A stretch of 64,000 nt of DNA from contig NZ_QFKX01000002.1 of the NCBI RefSeq assembly GCF_003130585.1, forward strand, positions 1-64,000. Reading direction: 5' to 3'. The notes beneath the pieces are model-generated. The model had not been told where the DNA came from. It searched no databases and was given only the letters and a program-made list of their open reading frames with translations. A program made the translations under genes and the position numbers. Source of the stretch: Brachybacterium endophyticum (lineage in GTDB: Bacteria > Actinomycetota > Actinomycetes > Actinomycetales > Dermabacteraceae). Below, piece after piece: positions 8,020-16,140 of the stretch (position 1 is its first letter; each line of letters opens with the position of its first letter).

Positions 8020-9473
8020 CCCTGCGCACCCAGACCCTGCAGGCCGATGTGGTCCGCCGTCGTGACGGCACGGGCCTGCTGCTGCGCGCAGCAGCCGCCG
8101 GCGATCTCGCTGCCTTCGAGGGGACCGTCTCCGAGGCGGACGGCGGCGCCGTGCTCGAGGGACCCGCCGACCACGCCAATGCCCTCGCCCTGCGTGCGGC
8201 GATCCCCGCTCTGCGCCCCCAGCTGGTGAGCGGACACCGCACCTCGGTGGGCACCGGGGACCGCACGGGCCTCGCGACCTCGGGGCAGGCCCGCGCCTTC
8301 GCGGACGTCGGCCAGGGAGTCTTCCCGGTGTTCGCACAGCAGTCGATCCGCGAGATGGACCGACTGGGCCGCAGCGCCCGCGAGGTCCTCGACGATGCCG
8401 TGTTCGGGCTGGTCGAGAACGGGTGGGAGAGCGGGTACGGGGCCGACTGCGACCACATCAAGTCCACCGAGGGCATCGACCGGGGACTCGACGCGGGCTT
8501 CCGGATGTTCACCCTCGACCCGGGCGACGAGGTCCGGGACGTCACCGCAGGGATCACCGACCAGCAGGTCGACGCCCTGCCGTGGGCCGCTCTCGAGGAC
8601 TCCCGCAGCGACGTGCTCGCCCGGTACCGGGGGCTCGTCCTGGAGGCGGCAGGGGAGAGGATCGCCCCCACCGACGCCGAGATCCTGACCGCCGCCGTGA
8701 AGTACGGCGGCGCGGTCGCCGAGGCCGTGCGCCTCCACCGTCACCTGCACGAGAACGCGCCGCGGGAGGCAGGAGCGGAGGTCGAGGTCGAGATCGCGGT
8801 CGACGAGACGGCCTGGCAGACCACCTTCTTCGAACACCACTACCTCGCCACCGAGCTCGAACGACTGGGCGTCGGCTGGTTCTCCTTCGCGCCCCGCTAC
8901 GTCGACGGCTTCGAGAAGGGGCTCGAGTTCCGCGGCAATCGGGAGGAGCTGCGCCGGAACCTGGAGGTCCACCACGCGGTCGCCGAGCTCCACGGCGGCT
9001 ACAAGATCTCCCTGCACTCCGGGTCCGACAAGTTCTCCGTCTACCCCCTGGCGCTCGAGGCGACCGACGGACTCGTGCACCTGAAGACCTCCGGCACCTC
9101 CTACCTGTGCGCGCTCGAGGCCATCGCCGAGGAGGACCCCGAGCTGTTCGGGACGATCTGGGACATCTCCCGCGCCGGCTACGCCCGCGCCAAGGCCTCC
9201 TACCAGGTCTCCGCCCACGAGGACCGCACCCCCGCCGACCTCACGGGGATCCGGACCGAGGACCTCGTGGACCTGGTCCGCGAGAACGAGGACGCCCGTC
9301 AGATCCTGCACGTGGGCTACGGCGACTCGCTCACCGCCGCGCTCGCCGACGGGACCGCGCTCGCCGACCGCTTCGCAGCCGACCTGCGCGCACGCCACGA
9401 CCTGTACACCGAGGTGCTGACCCCGCACATCGCCCGTCACCTCGCTCCCTTCGCCGCCGTCCCGGCGCGCTGA
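8016..9473 (+). CDS. uxaE: D-tagaturonate epimerase (UxaE family)
   Basis: The 485-residue sequence matches the UxaE family, first characterised in Thermotoga, which interconverts D-tagaturonate and D-fructuronate at C4. Recognisable blocks are the TGDRTGLATSGQ segment, PVFAQQSIREM, the GYGADCDHIKS block with likely metal-binding Asp/His residues, SLHSGSDKFSVYPL, and HLKTSGTSYLCALEAI. The start codon overlaps the previous stop (ATGA) and GGAGGAG lies upstream. The open frame extends much further upstream but there only shadows the oxidoreductase gene. With UxaC and the fructuronate reductase nearby it would channel galacturonate into the glucuronate branch without tagaturonate reductase or altronate dehydratase. 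Confidence 0.85.
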   Translation: MTLRTQTLQADVVRRRDGTGLLLRAAAAGDLAAFEGTVSEADGGAVLEGPADHANALALRAAIPALRPQLVSGHRTSVGTGDRTGLATSGQARAFADVGQGVFPVFAQQSIREMDRLGRSAREVLDDAVFGLVENGWESGYGADCDHIKSTEGIDRGLDAGFRMFTLDPGDEVRDVTAGITDQQVDALPWAALEDSRSDVLARYRGLVLEAAGERIAPTDAEILTAAVKYGGAVAEAVRLHRHLHENAPREAGAEVEVEIAVDETAWQTTFFEHHYLATELERLGVGWFSFAPRYVDGFEKGLEFRGNREELRRNLEVHHAVAELHGGYKISLHSGSDKFSVYPLALEATDGLVHLKTSGTSYLCALEAIAEEDPELFGTIWDISRAGYARAKASYQVSAHEDRTPADLTGIRTEDLVDLVRENEDARQILHVGYGDSLTAALADGTALADRFAADLRARHDLYTEVLTPHIARHLAPFAAVPAR

Positions 9474-9477
9474 CCCG

Positions 9478-12177
9478 ATGAGCGCGGACGCTCGGCGCAG
9501 CGGGGGCTCCGAGTCGAGGTCAGAGGGACCGGCCCTGCCGAGCGTCGCCACGCTGCGCGCCGGGTTCGCCGAGCCGGACCCGGCCGACCGGCCGATGATG
9601 CGCTGGTGGTGGTTCGGGCCCGACCAGGAGCACGCCGAGATCGACCGTGAGCTCGCCGCCATGGCCGCGGCGGGCCTCGGCGGGGCCGAGGTCGCCGTCG
9701 TGTACCCGCTGCGGGAGACGACCGACCGTTACGGCTCGGAGCGGATGCTCGCCGCCCTGCGCCACGCCGCCGAGCAGGCACGCTCCCTGGGCCTGCGCCT
9801 GGACGTGACCCTGGGCAGCGGATGGTCCTTCGGCGGTCCCCACATCGGCCCCGAGCACGCCTCCCGGCGCCTGCGATGGGAACGCCGCGAGATCTCCCCG
9901 GCGCCGCTGGAGGTGGGGCTGCGGCCTGCGTGGCCCGGCGACGAGTTCGTCGGCGCGTACCTGGGCGAGGGGGCGTCGCCGACGACCTGGGAGCACCTGC
10001 CGGTGGCGAGCGGCAGCGGCGCGGACGTCGCGCTGCGGATCCCACCCGGCCGCGGTCCACGCACCGTGCTGCTGGCCTGGTCCGAGGTGACGGGACAGCA
10101 GGTCAAACGCTCGGCTGCGGGAGCCGAAGGTCCCGTGCTGGACCACCTCTCGGCCTCGGCCACCCGCCACCACCTCGACGTCGTCGGCGAGGCCCTGCTC
10201 GGCGCGGTCCCCGCCGAACTGCTGGGGTCCGTGTTCTGCGACAGCCTCGAGGTCTACGAGGCCGGATGGACCCCGTCCCTTCCCGAGGAGTTCGCGCGTC
10301 GGCGCGGCTACGACCCCATCCCGGTGCTGCATCGCCTCGTCACCGAGGAACCCGACCCGGCTCCCACGACGCCGTCGGATGCCGTCCCACCGGACCGCGG
10401 CAGGCTCCGCGTCGACATGGGCCGCACCCTCGGCGAGCTCGTCGAGGAGAACTTCCTCGCGGTCTGCCGGGACTGGGCCGCGGCCCACGGCGTGCCCTTC
10501 CGTGTCCAGGCCTACGGCGAGCCGCCGGTCACGCTCAGCGCCTACCGCTCCGTCGACCTCGTCGAGGGCGAGGGCGCCGGCTGGACGTCGATCACCGCGT
10601 GCCGCTGGGCGTCCTCGGCCGCCCACCTGCTGGGCCGCGACGTGGTCTCGAGCGAGATCTGGACCTGGGTGCACTCGCCGTCCTTCCGGGCCACGCCGCT
10701 GGACCTGCAGGCGGAGGCCCACGATCACCTGCTCTCGGGCATCACGCGCTTCGTCGGCCACGGCTGGCCCTACTCCCCGCCCGACGCACCCGGCCTGGGC
10801 TGGCGCTTCTACGCCGCGGGAGCGCTCGACGACCGCAACCCCTGGTGGTCGGCGATGCCGGAGCTCACCGCGTCGCTCGCCCGACTCTGCGGGCTCCTGC
10901 GACAGGGGGAGCCGGTCGCCGACGTGGCGGTGCTGCTCCCGGCCGACGACGCGCGCGCCGCCCACCCCGGCGGCTTCGACCTCTTCAAGGCCTCCCGTGA
11001 CCGCATCGGCCCGAGGATCCCAGCGGCGATCCGCACCGGAGGCCGCGACCTCGACCTGGTGGACGATCCCGCGCTCGAGGACCTCGCGCCCGACGCCTAC
11101 CCGGTGGTCGTCGTGGCCGGGACGAGCCGGGCGCCCGCCTCCACCCGTGCATGGCTCGACGCCGTGCGCGTCGCGGGCGGCACGGTGCTCGCCGTCGACT
11201 CCCCTCTGTGTCCCAAGGACGAGCACGTGAGCGAGGACGCGGTCGCCGCGGCGCTGGACGCCGCGCTTCCTCCCGACGTGTCCCTGACGGGTGACGGCGG
11301 GCAGATCGGTGTCGTGCACCGGCGGCTCGCCGATGCGGACCTCTATCTCATCGCGAACACGGGCGCTGCCGTGCGCTCCATCGCGATCGCCCCGCGCACC
11401 CAGCGGGAGAGCTACGAGATCTGGGATCCGGCCGACGGGAGCGTGCGCGCCCCTGCCACCGCAGGCGCGGGTGCCGGGAACAGGGCGGTGGCTCTCGAGC
11501 TGCACCCCTACCAGGCGATCGTGCTGGTCGGGACCGATGAGCGGGCCACCGGTGCCGGCGGGCCCGAGGGGCCCGGGCCCGCTGCCGGGGAGGGGACCGA
11601 CGCCGGGACCTCGCAGCGTCCGGAGGTCCTCGTCCAGACGCCGCTCGCGGGACCCTGGGCCTTCACGAGCGGGGCGGACGCCGTGCGCGAGGTGATGCTC
11701 CCGCACGGCTGGGAGGGCGAGCTGCCGCCCGAGCGCACGCGCGGAACCTACGAGCAGGAGGTGGAGATCCCCGCCGAGCACCTCGGCCCGGGGCTGCGCG
11801 TGGAGCTCGACCTGGGCCCGTGCACGCCGATGCCGCGGCCGGCGGACGCACAGGGCTTCCGCGCCGAGGTGCAGACGCCCGTCGGAGAGATCGCCGTGGT
11901 CGAGGTCGACGGGCAGCGCGCCGGGATCATCTGGCGCGCGCCGCACCGCCTGGACCTCACCGGCCACCTGCGCCCGGGACGGAACCGGATCAGGCTGACG
12001 GTGCTGACCACCGCGGCGGGGCCCTCCGCCGTCGACCCGCACGTCGAGCCGATGGTCGCCGAGTCGCGCCGCCTCTACGGCGAACGGTTCGAGCTGCAGG
12101 ACCTCGACCGTGCCCTCGAGGGGGTGCGGCGCGGTCTGCACGAGGTGCCGGTGCTGCGGGTCCGGCAGGCCGCCTGA
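9478..12177 (+). CDS. Glycoside hydrolase, GH106-type (alpha-L-rhamnosidase-like), cytoplasmic
   Basis: This 899-residue protein resembles the GH106 alpha-L-rhamnosidase family. An N-terminal MRWWWFGPD block and DSLEVYEAGWTP followed by an RRGYDPIPVL segment are typical of this (alpha/beta)8-type domain. SSEIWTWVHSP and GITRFVGHGWPYSPP come further on. Family knowledge places the catalytic acids in the DSxE and SEIW-like regions. Residues about 720-880 look like a beta-sandwich accessory domain. There is no signal peptide, so it should act inside the cell on imported oligosaccharides. It lies 4 bases after uxaE in the same operon and converges with the fructuronate reductase gene 6 bases downstream. 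Activity on another deoxy-sugar or uronate linkage is possible. Confidence 0.75.
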   Translation: MSADARRSGGSESRSEGPALPSVATLRAGFAEPDPADRPMMRWWWFGPDQEHAEIDRELAAMAAAGLGGAEVAVVYPLRETTDRYGSERMLAALRHAAEQARSLGLRLDVTLGSGWSFGGPHIGPEHASRRLRWERREISPAPLEVGLRPAWPGDEFVGAYLGEGASPTTWEHLPVASGSGADVALRIPPGRGPRTVLLAWSEVTGQQVKRSAAGAEGPVLDHLSASATRHHLDVVGEALLGAVPAELLGSVFCDSLEVYEAGWTPSLPEEFARRRGYDPIPVLHRLVTEEPDPAPTTPSDAVPPDRGRLRVDMGRTLGELVEENFLAVCRDWAAAHGVPFRVQAYGEPPVTLSAYRSVDLVEGEGAGWTSITACRWASSAAHLLGRDVVSSEIWTWVHSPSFRATPLDLQAEAHDHLLSGITRFVGHGWPYSPPDAPGLGWRFYAAGALDDRNPWWSAMPELTASLARLCGLLRQGEPVADVAVLLPADDARAAHPGGFDLFKASRDRIGPRIPAAIRTGGRDLDLVDDPALEDLAPDAYPVVVVAGTSRAPASTRAWLDAVRVAGGTVLAVDSPLCPKDEHVSEDAVAAALDAALPPDVSLTGDGGQIGVVHRRLADADLYLIANTGAAVRSIAIAPRTQRESYEIWDPADGSVRAPATAGAGAGNRAVALELHPYQAIVLVGTDERATGAGGPEGPGPAAGEGTDAGTSQRPEVLVQTPLAGPWAFTSGADAVREVMLPHGWEGELPPERTRGTYEQEVEIPAEHLGPGLRVELDLGPCTPMPRPADAQGFRAEVQTPVGEIAVVEVDGQRAGIIWRAPHRLDLTGHLRPGRNRIRLTVLTTAAGPSAVDPHVEPMVAESRRLYGERFELQDLDRALEGVRRGLHEVPVLRVRQAA

Positions 12178-12183
12178 CGCTGT

Positions 12184-13503
12184 TCAGGCCCGGGGGAGTG
12201 TTCCCTCGGCCGCGACCACCGCGTCCACCAGGTCCTGCGGTGCGGTGCCGTCCAGGACGACGTCCAGCAGGGCCTGCACGCGGCGGGGTGTGTCCTCGAT
12301 GCGCGCGGCCTCGGCGACGGCGTCGGCCTGCGGATCCGAGAACGCCGTGCCGGTGGCGACACGGTCGGTGACGAAGGTGGTCCAGGCGGCGACGAGCGCC
12401 ACCGCACCGGGGGCCTGATCGGGTCCGCCGCGGTCCGTGATCACGGGCAGGGCACGCACGGTGAGCTTCACCGAGCCGTCGGCCGCGATGCGGTCCAGGG
12501 CGTCGGCCATGCGCGGGTTCTCGAACCGCTCGACGAGCGCGCCGGTGTAGGCGTCCAGCTCGTCGGCCGGCAGCGGCAGGGTGGCGCGGGCATCGGCCCA
12601 CAGGGCCTCGACCAGGGCGCGCACGCCGGGGTCGCCGATCGCCTGGTCGACCCGCTCGTGGCCGGCGAGCTGCCCCGCGTAGGCCATCAGCGAGTGCGCA
12701 CCGTTGAGCAGGCGCAGCTTGCGCTTCTCGTGCACCTCGACGTCCTCGACCAGCTGGGCGCCGGATCGTTCCCAGGCGGGGCGGCGGCCGCGGAAGGAGT
12801 CCTGGACGACCCACTCGGTGAAGGGCTCGGTGACCACGGTCGCGTGATCGGCGAAGCCGGTCGCCTCCTCGACGATCCGCTGGTCCTCGGCGCTCGCGGA
12901 CGGGGTGATCCGGTCGACCATCGTCGAGACGACGTCCACGTGGTCGTCGAACCAGGCGCGGGTCTGCTCGTCGGCCGCGGAGAGCACCGCCGCGCGCAGC
13001 ACCTCGCCGTTGCCCGGCAGGTTGTCGCAGGAGACCAGGGCGATCGGCTCCTCGACGCCGGCCTCGCGACGGGCGCGGAGGGCGAGTGCCAGGCGCGCCG
13101 GCGCCGAGACGGCGGGATCATCGCCCGCCGCGTACCCCTTCTCCGTGATGGTCAGGGTGACCACCGAGACCTCGGGGTCGGCCAGCAGGCGCTGCAGGGC
13201 CTCGAGGTCGTCGGCGGGGTGGACGGCATCGATCACGTCGATCAGACGCACCTGGTCGCCGCCGGCCTCGCGGACGACGAGCCCGTACCGGTTGCGCTGC
13301 GCGGAGAGGGTCTCGGCGATCGCGGGGGAGCGGCCGGTGAAGGCGGTGACCCGCCAGGTGTCCTCGGCCGTGCTCGCGTCCGCCGTGTAGGGCAGCGTGT
13401 GAGCGCGGGAGAAGTTGCCGATGCCGAGATGGACGAGGCGGCCCGCCGCGGGGGCGCCGGAGGACGCGGCCGACGGGTCGGCCTCGTGGGCAGCAGTGGT
13501 CAT
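12184..13503 (-). CDS. uxuB: Fructuronate reductase (mannitol dehydrogenase family, UxuB-like)
   Basis: This 439-residue protein belongs to the long-chain mannitol dehydrogenase family. The cofactor loop is LGIGNFSRAH (26-35), and the catalytic block KRKLRLLNGAHS (260-271) holds the Lys, Asn and His of this family. It would reduce D-fructuronate to D-mannonate with NADH. The substrate choice among fructuronate, tagaturonate, mannitol and arabinitol cannot be read from motifs; I infer it from uxaC directly upstream and uxaE across the way. The ATG lies 12 bases after the uxaC stop with GAGGAG in front. Residues 5-20 are a non-conserved Ala/Ser-rich extension. Confidence 0.8.
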   Translation of the reverse strand: MTTAAHEADPSAASSGAPAAGRLVHLGIGNFSRAHTLPYTADASTAEDTWRVTAFTGRSPAIAETLSAQRNRYGLVVREAGGDQVRLIDVIDAVHPADDLEALQRLLADPEVSVVTLTITEKGYAAGDDPAVSAPARLALALRARREAGVEEPIALVSCDNLPGNGEVLRAAVLSAADEQTRAWFDDHVDVVSTMVDRITPSASAEDQRIVEEATGFADHATVVTEPFTEWVVQDSFRGRRPAWERSGAQLVEDVEVHEKRKLRLLNGAHSLMAYAGQLAGHERVDQAIGDPGVRALVEALWADARATLPLPADELDAYTGALVERFENPRMADALDRIAADGSVKLTVRALPVITDRGGPDQAPGAVALVAAWTTFVTDRVATGTAFSDPQADAVAEAARIEDTPRRVQALLDVVLDGTAPQDLVDAVVAAEGTLPRA

Positions 13504-13515
13504 GGAGTGCTCCTC

Positions 13516-14946
13516 TCAGTGCGCGATCGGCGGGTACGCGGCGCGCGGCAGCGTGCTGGACAGGTCGATCGCGACCTCGGTCGCCTCGTCCTCCTGCAGG
13601 CGGTGCTCGGCGACCAGGTTCGCGAGGTAGCCGGCGTCGATGCGGCGCGAGAGATCGTGGCGCGCGGGGATGGAGGCGAAGGCGCGGGTGTCGTCGACGA
13701 AGCCGGAGGTGTTGTAGAACCCGGCCGTCTCCGTGGCGAGCTCGCGGAAGCGGCGCATGCCGTCGGGGGAGTCGAGGAACCACCAAGGGGCGCCCAGGCG
13801 CACCGAGGGGTAGGTGCCCGCGATCGGGGCGAGCTCGCGCGAGTAGACCGTCTCGTCGATCGTGAACAGGATGCAGCGGAAGCGCGGGTCGCGGCCGAAG
13901 CGGTCGAGCATCGGCTGCACGCCGCGCGCGTAGTCGACCGGGACCGGGATGTCGTATCCCTTGTCCTTGCCGTAGGACTGCAGGACACCGCTGTGATGGT
14001 CGCGCAGCACCCCGGGATGCAGCTGCATGACCAGGCCGTCCTCGCAGGACATCTCGGCGGTGGTGAACAGCATGTGCGCCTCGAAGGCGAAGGCCTCCTC
14101 CGCGCTGGGTGCGTGGCCGGCCAGCACGCGGGCGTACAGCGCGGAGGCATCGGCCGCGTCCATCGGGGTGGTGTCGGCCCGCAGGTGACCGTGGTCCGAG
14201 GCCCGTGCGCCGGCGGCGACGAACGCGCGCCGGCGCTCGCGCAGCGCCTCGAGGAAGCCGGTGTAGTCGCCGGTGTCGATGCCGGAGACCTCGCCGAGGG
14301 CCACCACCTCCTGCGCCCAGCTCGGCCCGCCGATCTGGTAGACCGCGTCCGGGCGGAACGTCGGCACCACTCGCTCCCCGAGTCCCTGCTCGGCGATCCG
14401 CGCGTGGTGGGCGAGGTCGGAGGTCGCCGGGTCCGTGGTCGAGATGATCTCGATCCCGAAGCGGTCCAGCAGCTGCTGGGGCCGGAAGTCCGGGCTCGAG
14501 ACCACCGCGTCGATTTGGTCGTAGATGCGGTCGGCGGACTCGGCCGACGGCACCTCGTGGACGTCGAAGACCTCGACCAGCTCGTGCTCGATCCAGTAGC
14601 GCGAGGGCGTGCCGCGGTAGAGCTTCCAGTTCTCGCAGAAGGTGCGCCAGATGGCCCGGGAATCGGCCTCGACCGGGGCGCCGTCCGTCCGCGGGATCCC
14701 CAGCGCGTCGTAGGAGATGCCCTGCGAGGCGAGCATCCGGGTCACGTAGTGGTCCGGGACGATCAGCAGCTGGGCGGGGTCGGCGAAGGGCGTGTTCTCG
14801 GCGAAGGCCTGGGCCTCCACGTGCCCGTGCATCGAGATCAGGGGGAGGTCGGCGATCTGCGTGTAGATCCGGCGGGCGATCTCCCGCACCGCCGGGTCGG
14901 CCGGCAGCGCTCGATCGGGGTGCAGGGTCAGGGGCGACGTGGGCAT
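13516..14946 (-). CDS. uxaC: Uronate isomerase (glucuronate/galacturonate isomerase)
   Basis: This 476-residue protein is an amidohydrolase-fold uronate isomerase. HGHVEA (40-45) supplies the first metal-binding His pair, and DHYVTRMLASQGI is the family's signature after it. It converts D-galacturonate to D-tagaturonate and D-glucuronate to D-fructuronate in the cytoplasm. The ATG was chosen because GAGGAGGA sits a few bases upstream; the frame stays open well beyond but only shadows the divergent LacI gene. It forms a two-gene operon with the fructuronate reductase. The intergenic region with the divergent LacI gene holds LacI-type operators, so induction by a uronate or its oligomer is likely. 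Confidence 0.92.
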   Translation of the reverse strand: MPTSPLTLHPDRALPADPAVREIARRIYTQIADLPLISMHGHVEAQAFAENTPFADPAQLLIVPDHYVTRMLASQGISYDALGIPRTDGAPVEADSRAIWRTFCENWKLYRGTPSRYWIEHELVEVFDVHEVPSAESADRIYDQIDAVVSSPDFRPQQLLDRFGIEIISTTDPATSDLAHHARIAEQGLGERVVPTFRPDAVYQIGGPSWAQEVVALGEVSGIDTGDYTGFLEALRERRRAFVAAGARASDHGHLRADTTPMDAADASALYARVLAGHAPSAEEAFAFEAHMLFTTAEMSCEDGLVMQLHPGVLRDHHSGVLQSYGKDKGYDIPVPVDYARGVQPMLDRFGRDPRFRCILFTIDETVYSRELAPIAGTYPSVRLGAPWWFLDSPDGMRRFRELATETAGFYNTSGFVDDTRAFASIPARHDLSRRIDAGYLANLVAEHRLQEDEATEVAIDLSSTLPRAAYPPIAH

Positions 14947-15021
14947 GAGGTCTCCTCCTCGGGTCGGCGACGGCGGGCGACCGTGCACGGGCGGTGTGCA
15001 CATCGACGGCTCGCCGGTGAC

Positions 15022-15035
15022 TGCAATCGTTTGCA
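15022..15035. promoter_or_regulatory. LacI-family operator between uxaC and lacI
   Basis: TGCAATCGTTTGCA is a near-perfect palindrome (6 of 7 pairs) centred on CG, the form bound by LacI/GalR regulators. It overlaps the -35 of the promoter for the LacI gene, so autoregulation is expected. It is close enough to uxaC to control that operon too. Confidence 0.7.
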
Positions 15036-15059
15036 GGGCGGGCTCCGGACGACTATATA
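15031..15059 (+). promoter_or_regulatory. Promoter of the divergent LacI gene
   Basis: TTGCAG (15031-15036) and TATATA (15054-15059) are spaced by exactly 17 bases, a close match to the vegetative consensus. The A/T-rich -10 is palindromic and might also serve uxaC on the other strand. Confidence 0.65.
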
Positions 15060-15080
15060 GTGACCGGGCACCAGGGGAGT

Positions 15081-15094
15081 TCGAAACGGTTGCA
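15081..15094. promoter_or_regulatory. Second, weaker LacI-type operator
   Basis: TCGAAACGGTTGCA shares the AAACGNTTGCA core with the operator 46 bases upstream, though palindromy is weaker (4 of 7 pairs). It lies just after the LacI promoter, where a bound repressor could block transcription or loop to the first site. Confidence 0.4.
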
Positions 15095-15150
15095 CGCGGA
15101 TGCCGCGCCGTCGCGCCGTCGTGCACGGTCCGCGGAGAAGGGGGAAGAGC

Positions 15151-16134
15151 ATGGTGGCCACACTGCGCGAGGTCGCAGCACAGGCGGAGGTCTCCGTCGC
15201 GACGGCCTCGCGGGCCTTCCAGCGCCCGCAGATGGTCGGGGCGGCCACTCGCGGCCGCATCCTGAAGGCCGCCGACGACCTCGGCTACAGCCCCAACACG
15301 GTCGCCCGTGCTCTGGTGACCGGGCGCCGCGGCGTCCTCGGCGTGGTCGTGCCCGACCTGCTGAACCCCTTCTACCCGGCCGTCCTCAAGGGGGCGCAGG
15401 CCCGGGCGCGCGAGCACGGCGTGCAGCTGCTGCTGGCCGATGCGGAGGAGGCGCCTGCGGGCGAGCTGCCGCTGGTCAGCACCCTGGCCCCGCAGGTCGA
15501 CGGGATCGTGCTGTGCTCGAGCCGGATGGAGGAGGAGAGCCTGCGGCAGGCCGCCGCGCTCACGCGCCTCGCGCTGGTCAACCGGACCCACGAGGGGCTG
15601 CCCGGGATCCTCGCCGATCCCGGGCCCGGTGTGCGCGCCGCCGTGCACCACCTCGTGCAGCTGGGCCACCGCAGGATCGGCTACGCCGGCGGCCCGTCGG
15701 CGAGCAGGTCCGACGCCGATCGACGACGGACCCTGCGGACCGAGTGCGCCCGGGCAGGTGCGGAGCTCGTGGACGTCGGCCACTTCGCGCCGGGCCCCGA
15801 GGGCGGGCGTCAGGCCGCGGGAGCCCTGCAGGGCCTCGAGGTCACCGCGGTGCTGGTCTACAACGACGTCATGGCGCTGGGCATGATCGACCAGCTCACC
15901 AGCACCGGGCTGCGGATCCCCGGTGATCTCAGCGTGATCGGCTGGGACGACATCGAGTACGCGGGGATGCTGCGGCCGGGGCTGAGCACGGTGCGCGTGC
16001 CGCGCGCCGAGATCGGCGCGGCGGCGATCGACGTCCTGCTCGAGGCGGGGTCGGCGACGGAGGCCGACATCGCCCACCGGTTCCTGCCCACCGAGCTGGT
16101 GCTGCGCGGATCGACCGCTCGCGCCGAGAGCTGA
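15151..16134 (+). CDS. LacI family transcriptional regulator (uronate operon)
   Basis: This 327-residue regulator has a helix-turn-helix at residues 3-27 (TLREVAAQAEVSVATASRAF), the hinge helix region near 50-60 and a periplasmic-binding-protein-like effector domain from about residue 60 (VLGVVVPDLLNPFY). The ATG was chosen with GGGGGAAGAG upstream; the frame opens earlier at 15100, but those residues precede the conserved DNA-binding domain. It is divergent from uxaC, and the shared intergenic region holds two LacI-type palindromes. It most likely represses uxaC-uxuB and itself, and possibly the import operon; the TTTGCA-type site at 1942-1955 resembles its own. The effector is unknown. Confidence 0.9.
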   Translation: MVATLREVAAQAEVSVATASRAFQRPQMVGAATRGRILKAADDLGYSPNTVARALVTGRRGVLGVVVPDLLNPFYPAVLKGAQARAREHGVQLLLADAEEAPAGELPLVSTLAPQVDGIVLCSSRMEEESLRQAAALTRLALVNRTHEGLPGILADPGPGVRAAVHHLVQLGHRRIGYAGGPSASRSDADRRRTLRTECARAGAELVDVGHFAPGPEGGRQAAGALQGLEVTAVLVYNDVMALGMIDQLTSTGLRIPGDLSVIGWDDIEYAGMLRPGLSTVRVPRAEIGAAAIDVLLEAGSATEADIAHRFLPTELVLRGSTARAES

Positions 16135-16140
16135 GCGGGC

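Noticed and set aside
14947-16077. N-terminal extension of the uronate isomerase frame
   Set aside because: It would run antisense through the LacI gene and across operators; the ATG at 14946 has GAGGAGGA upstream and gives a normal family length.
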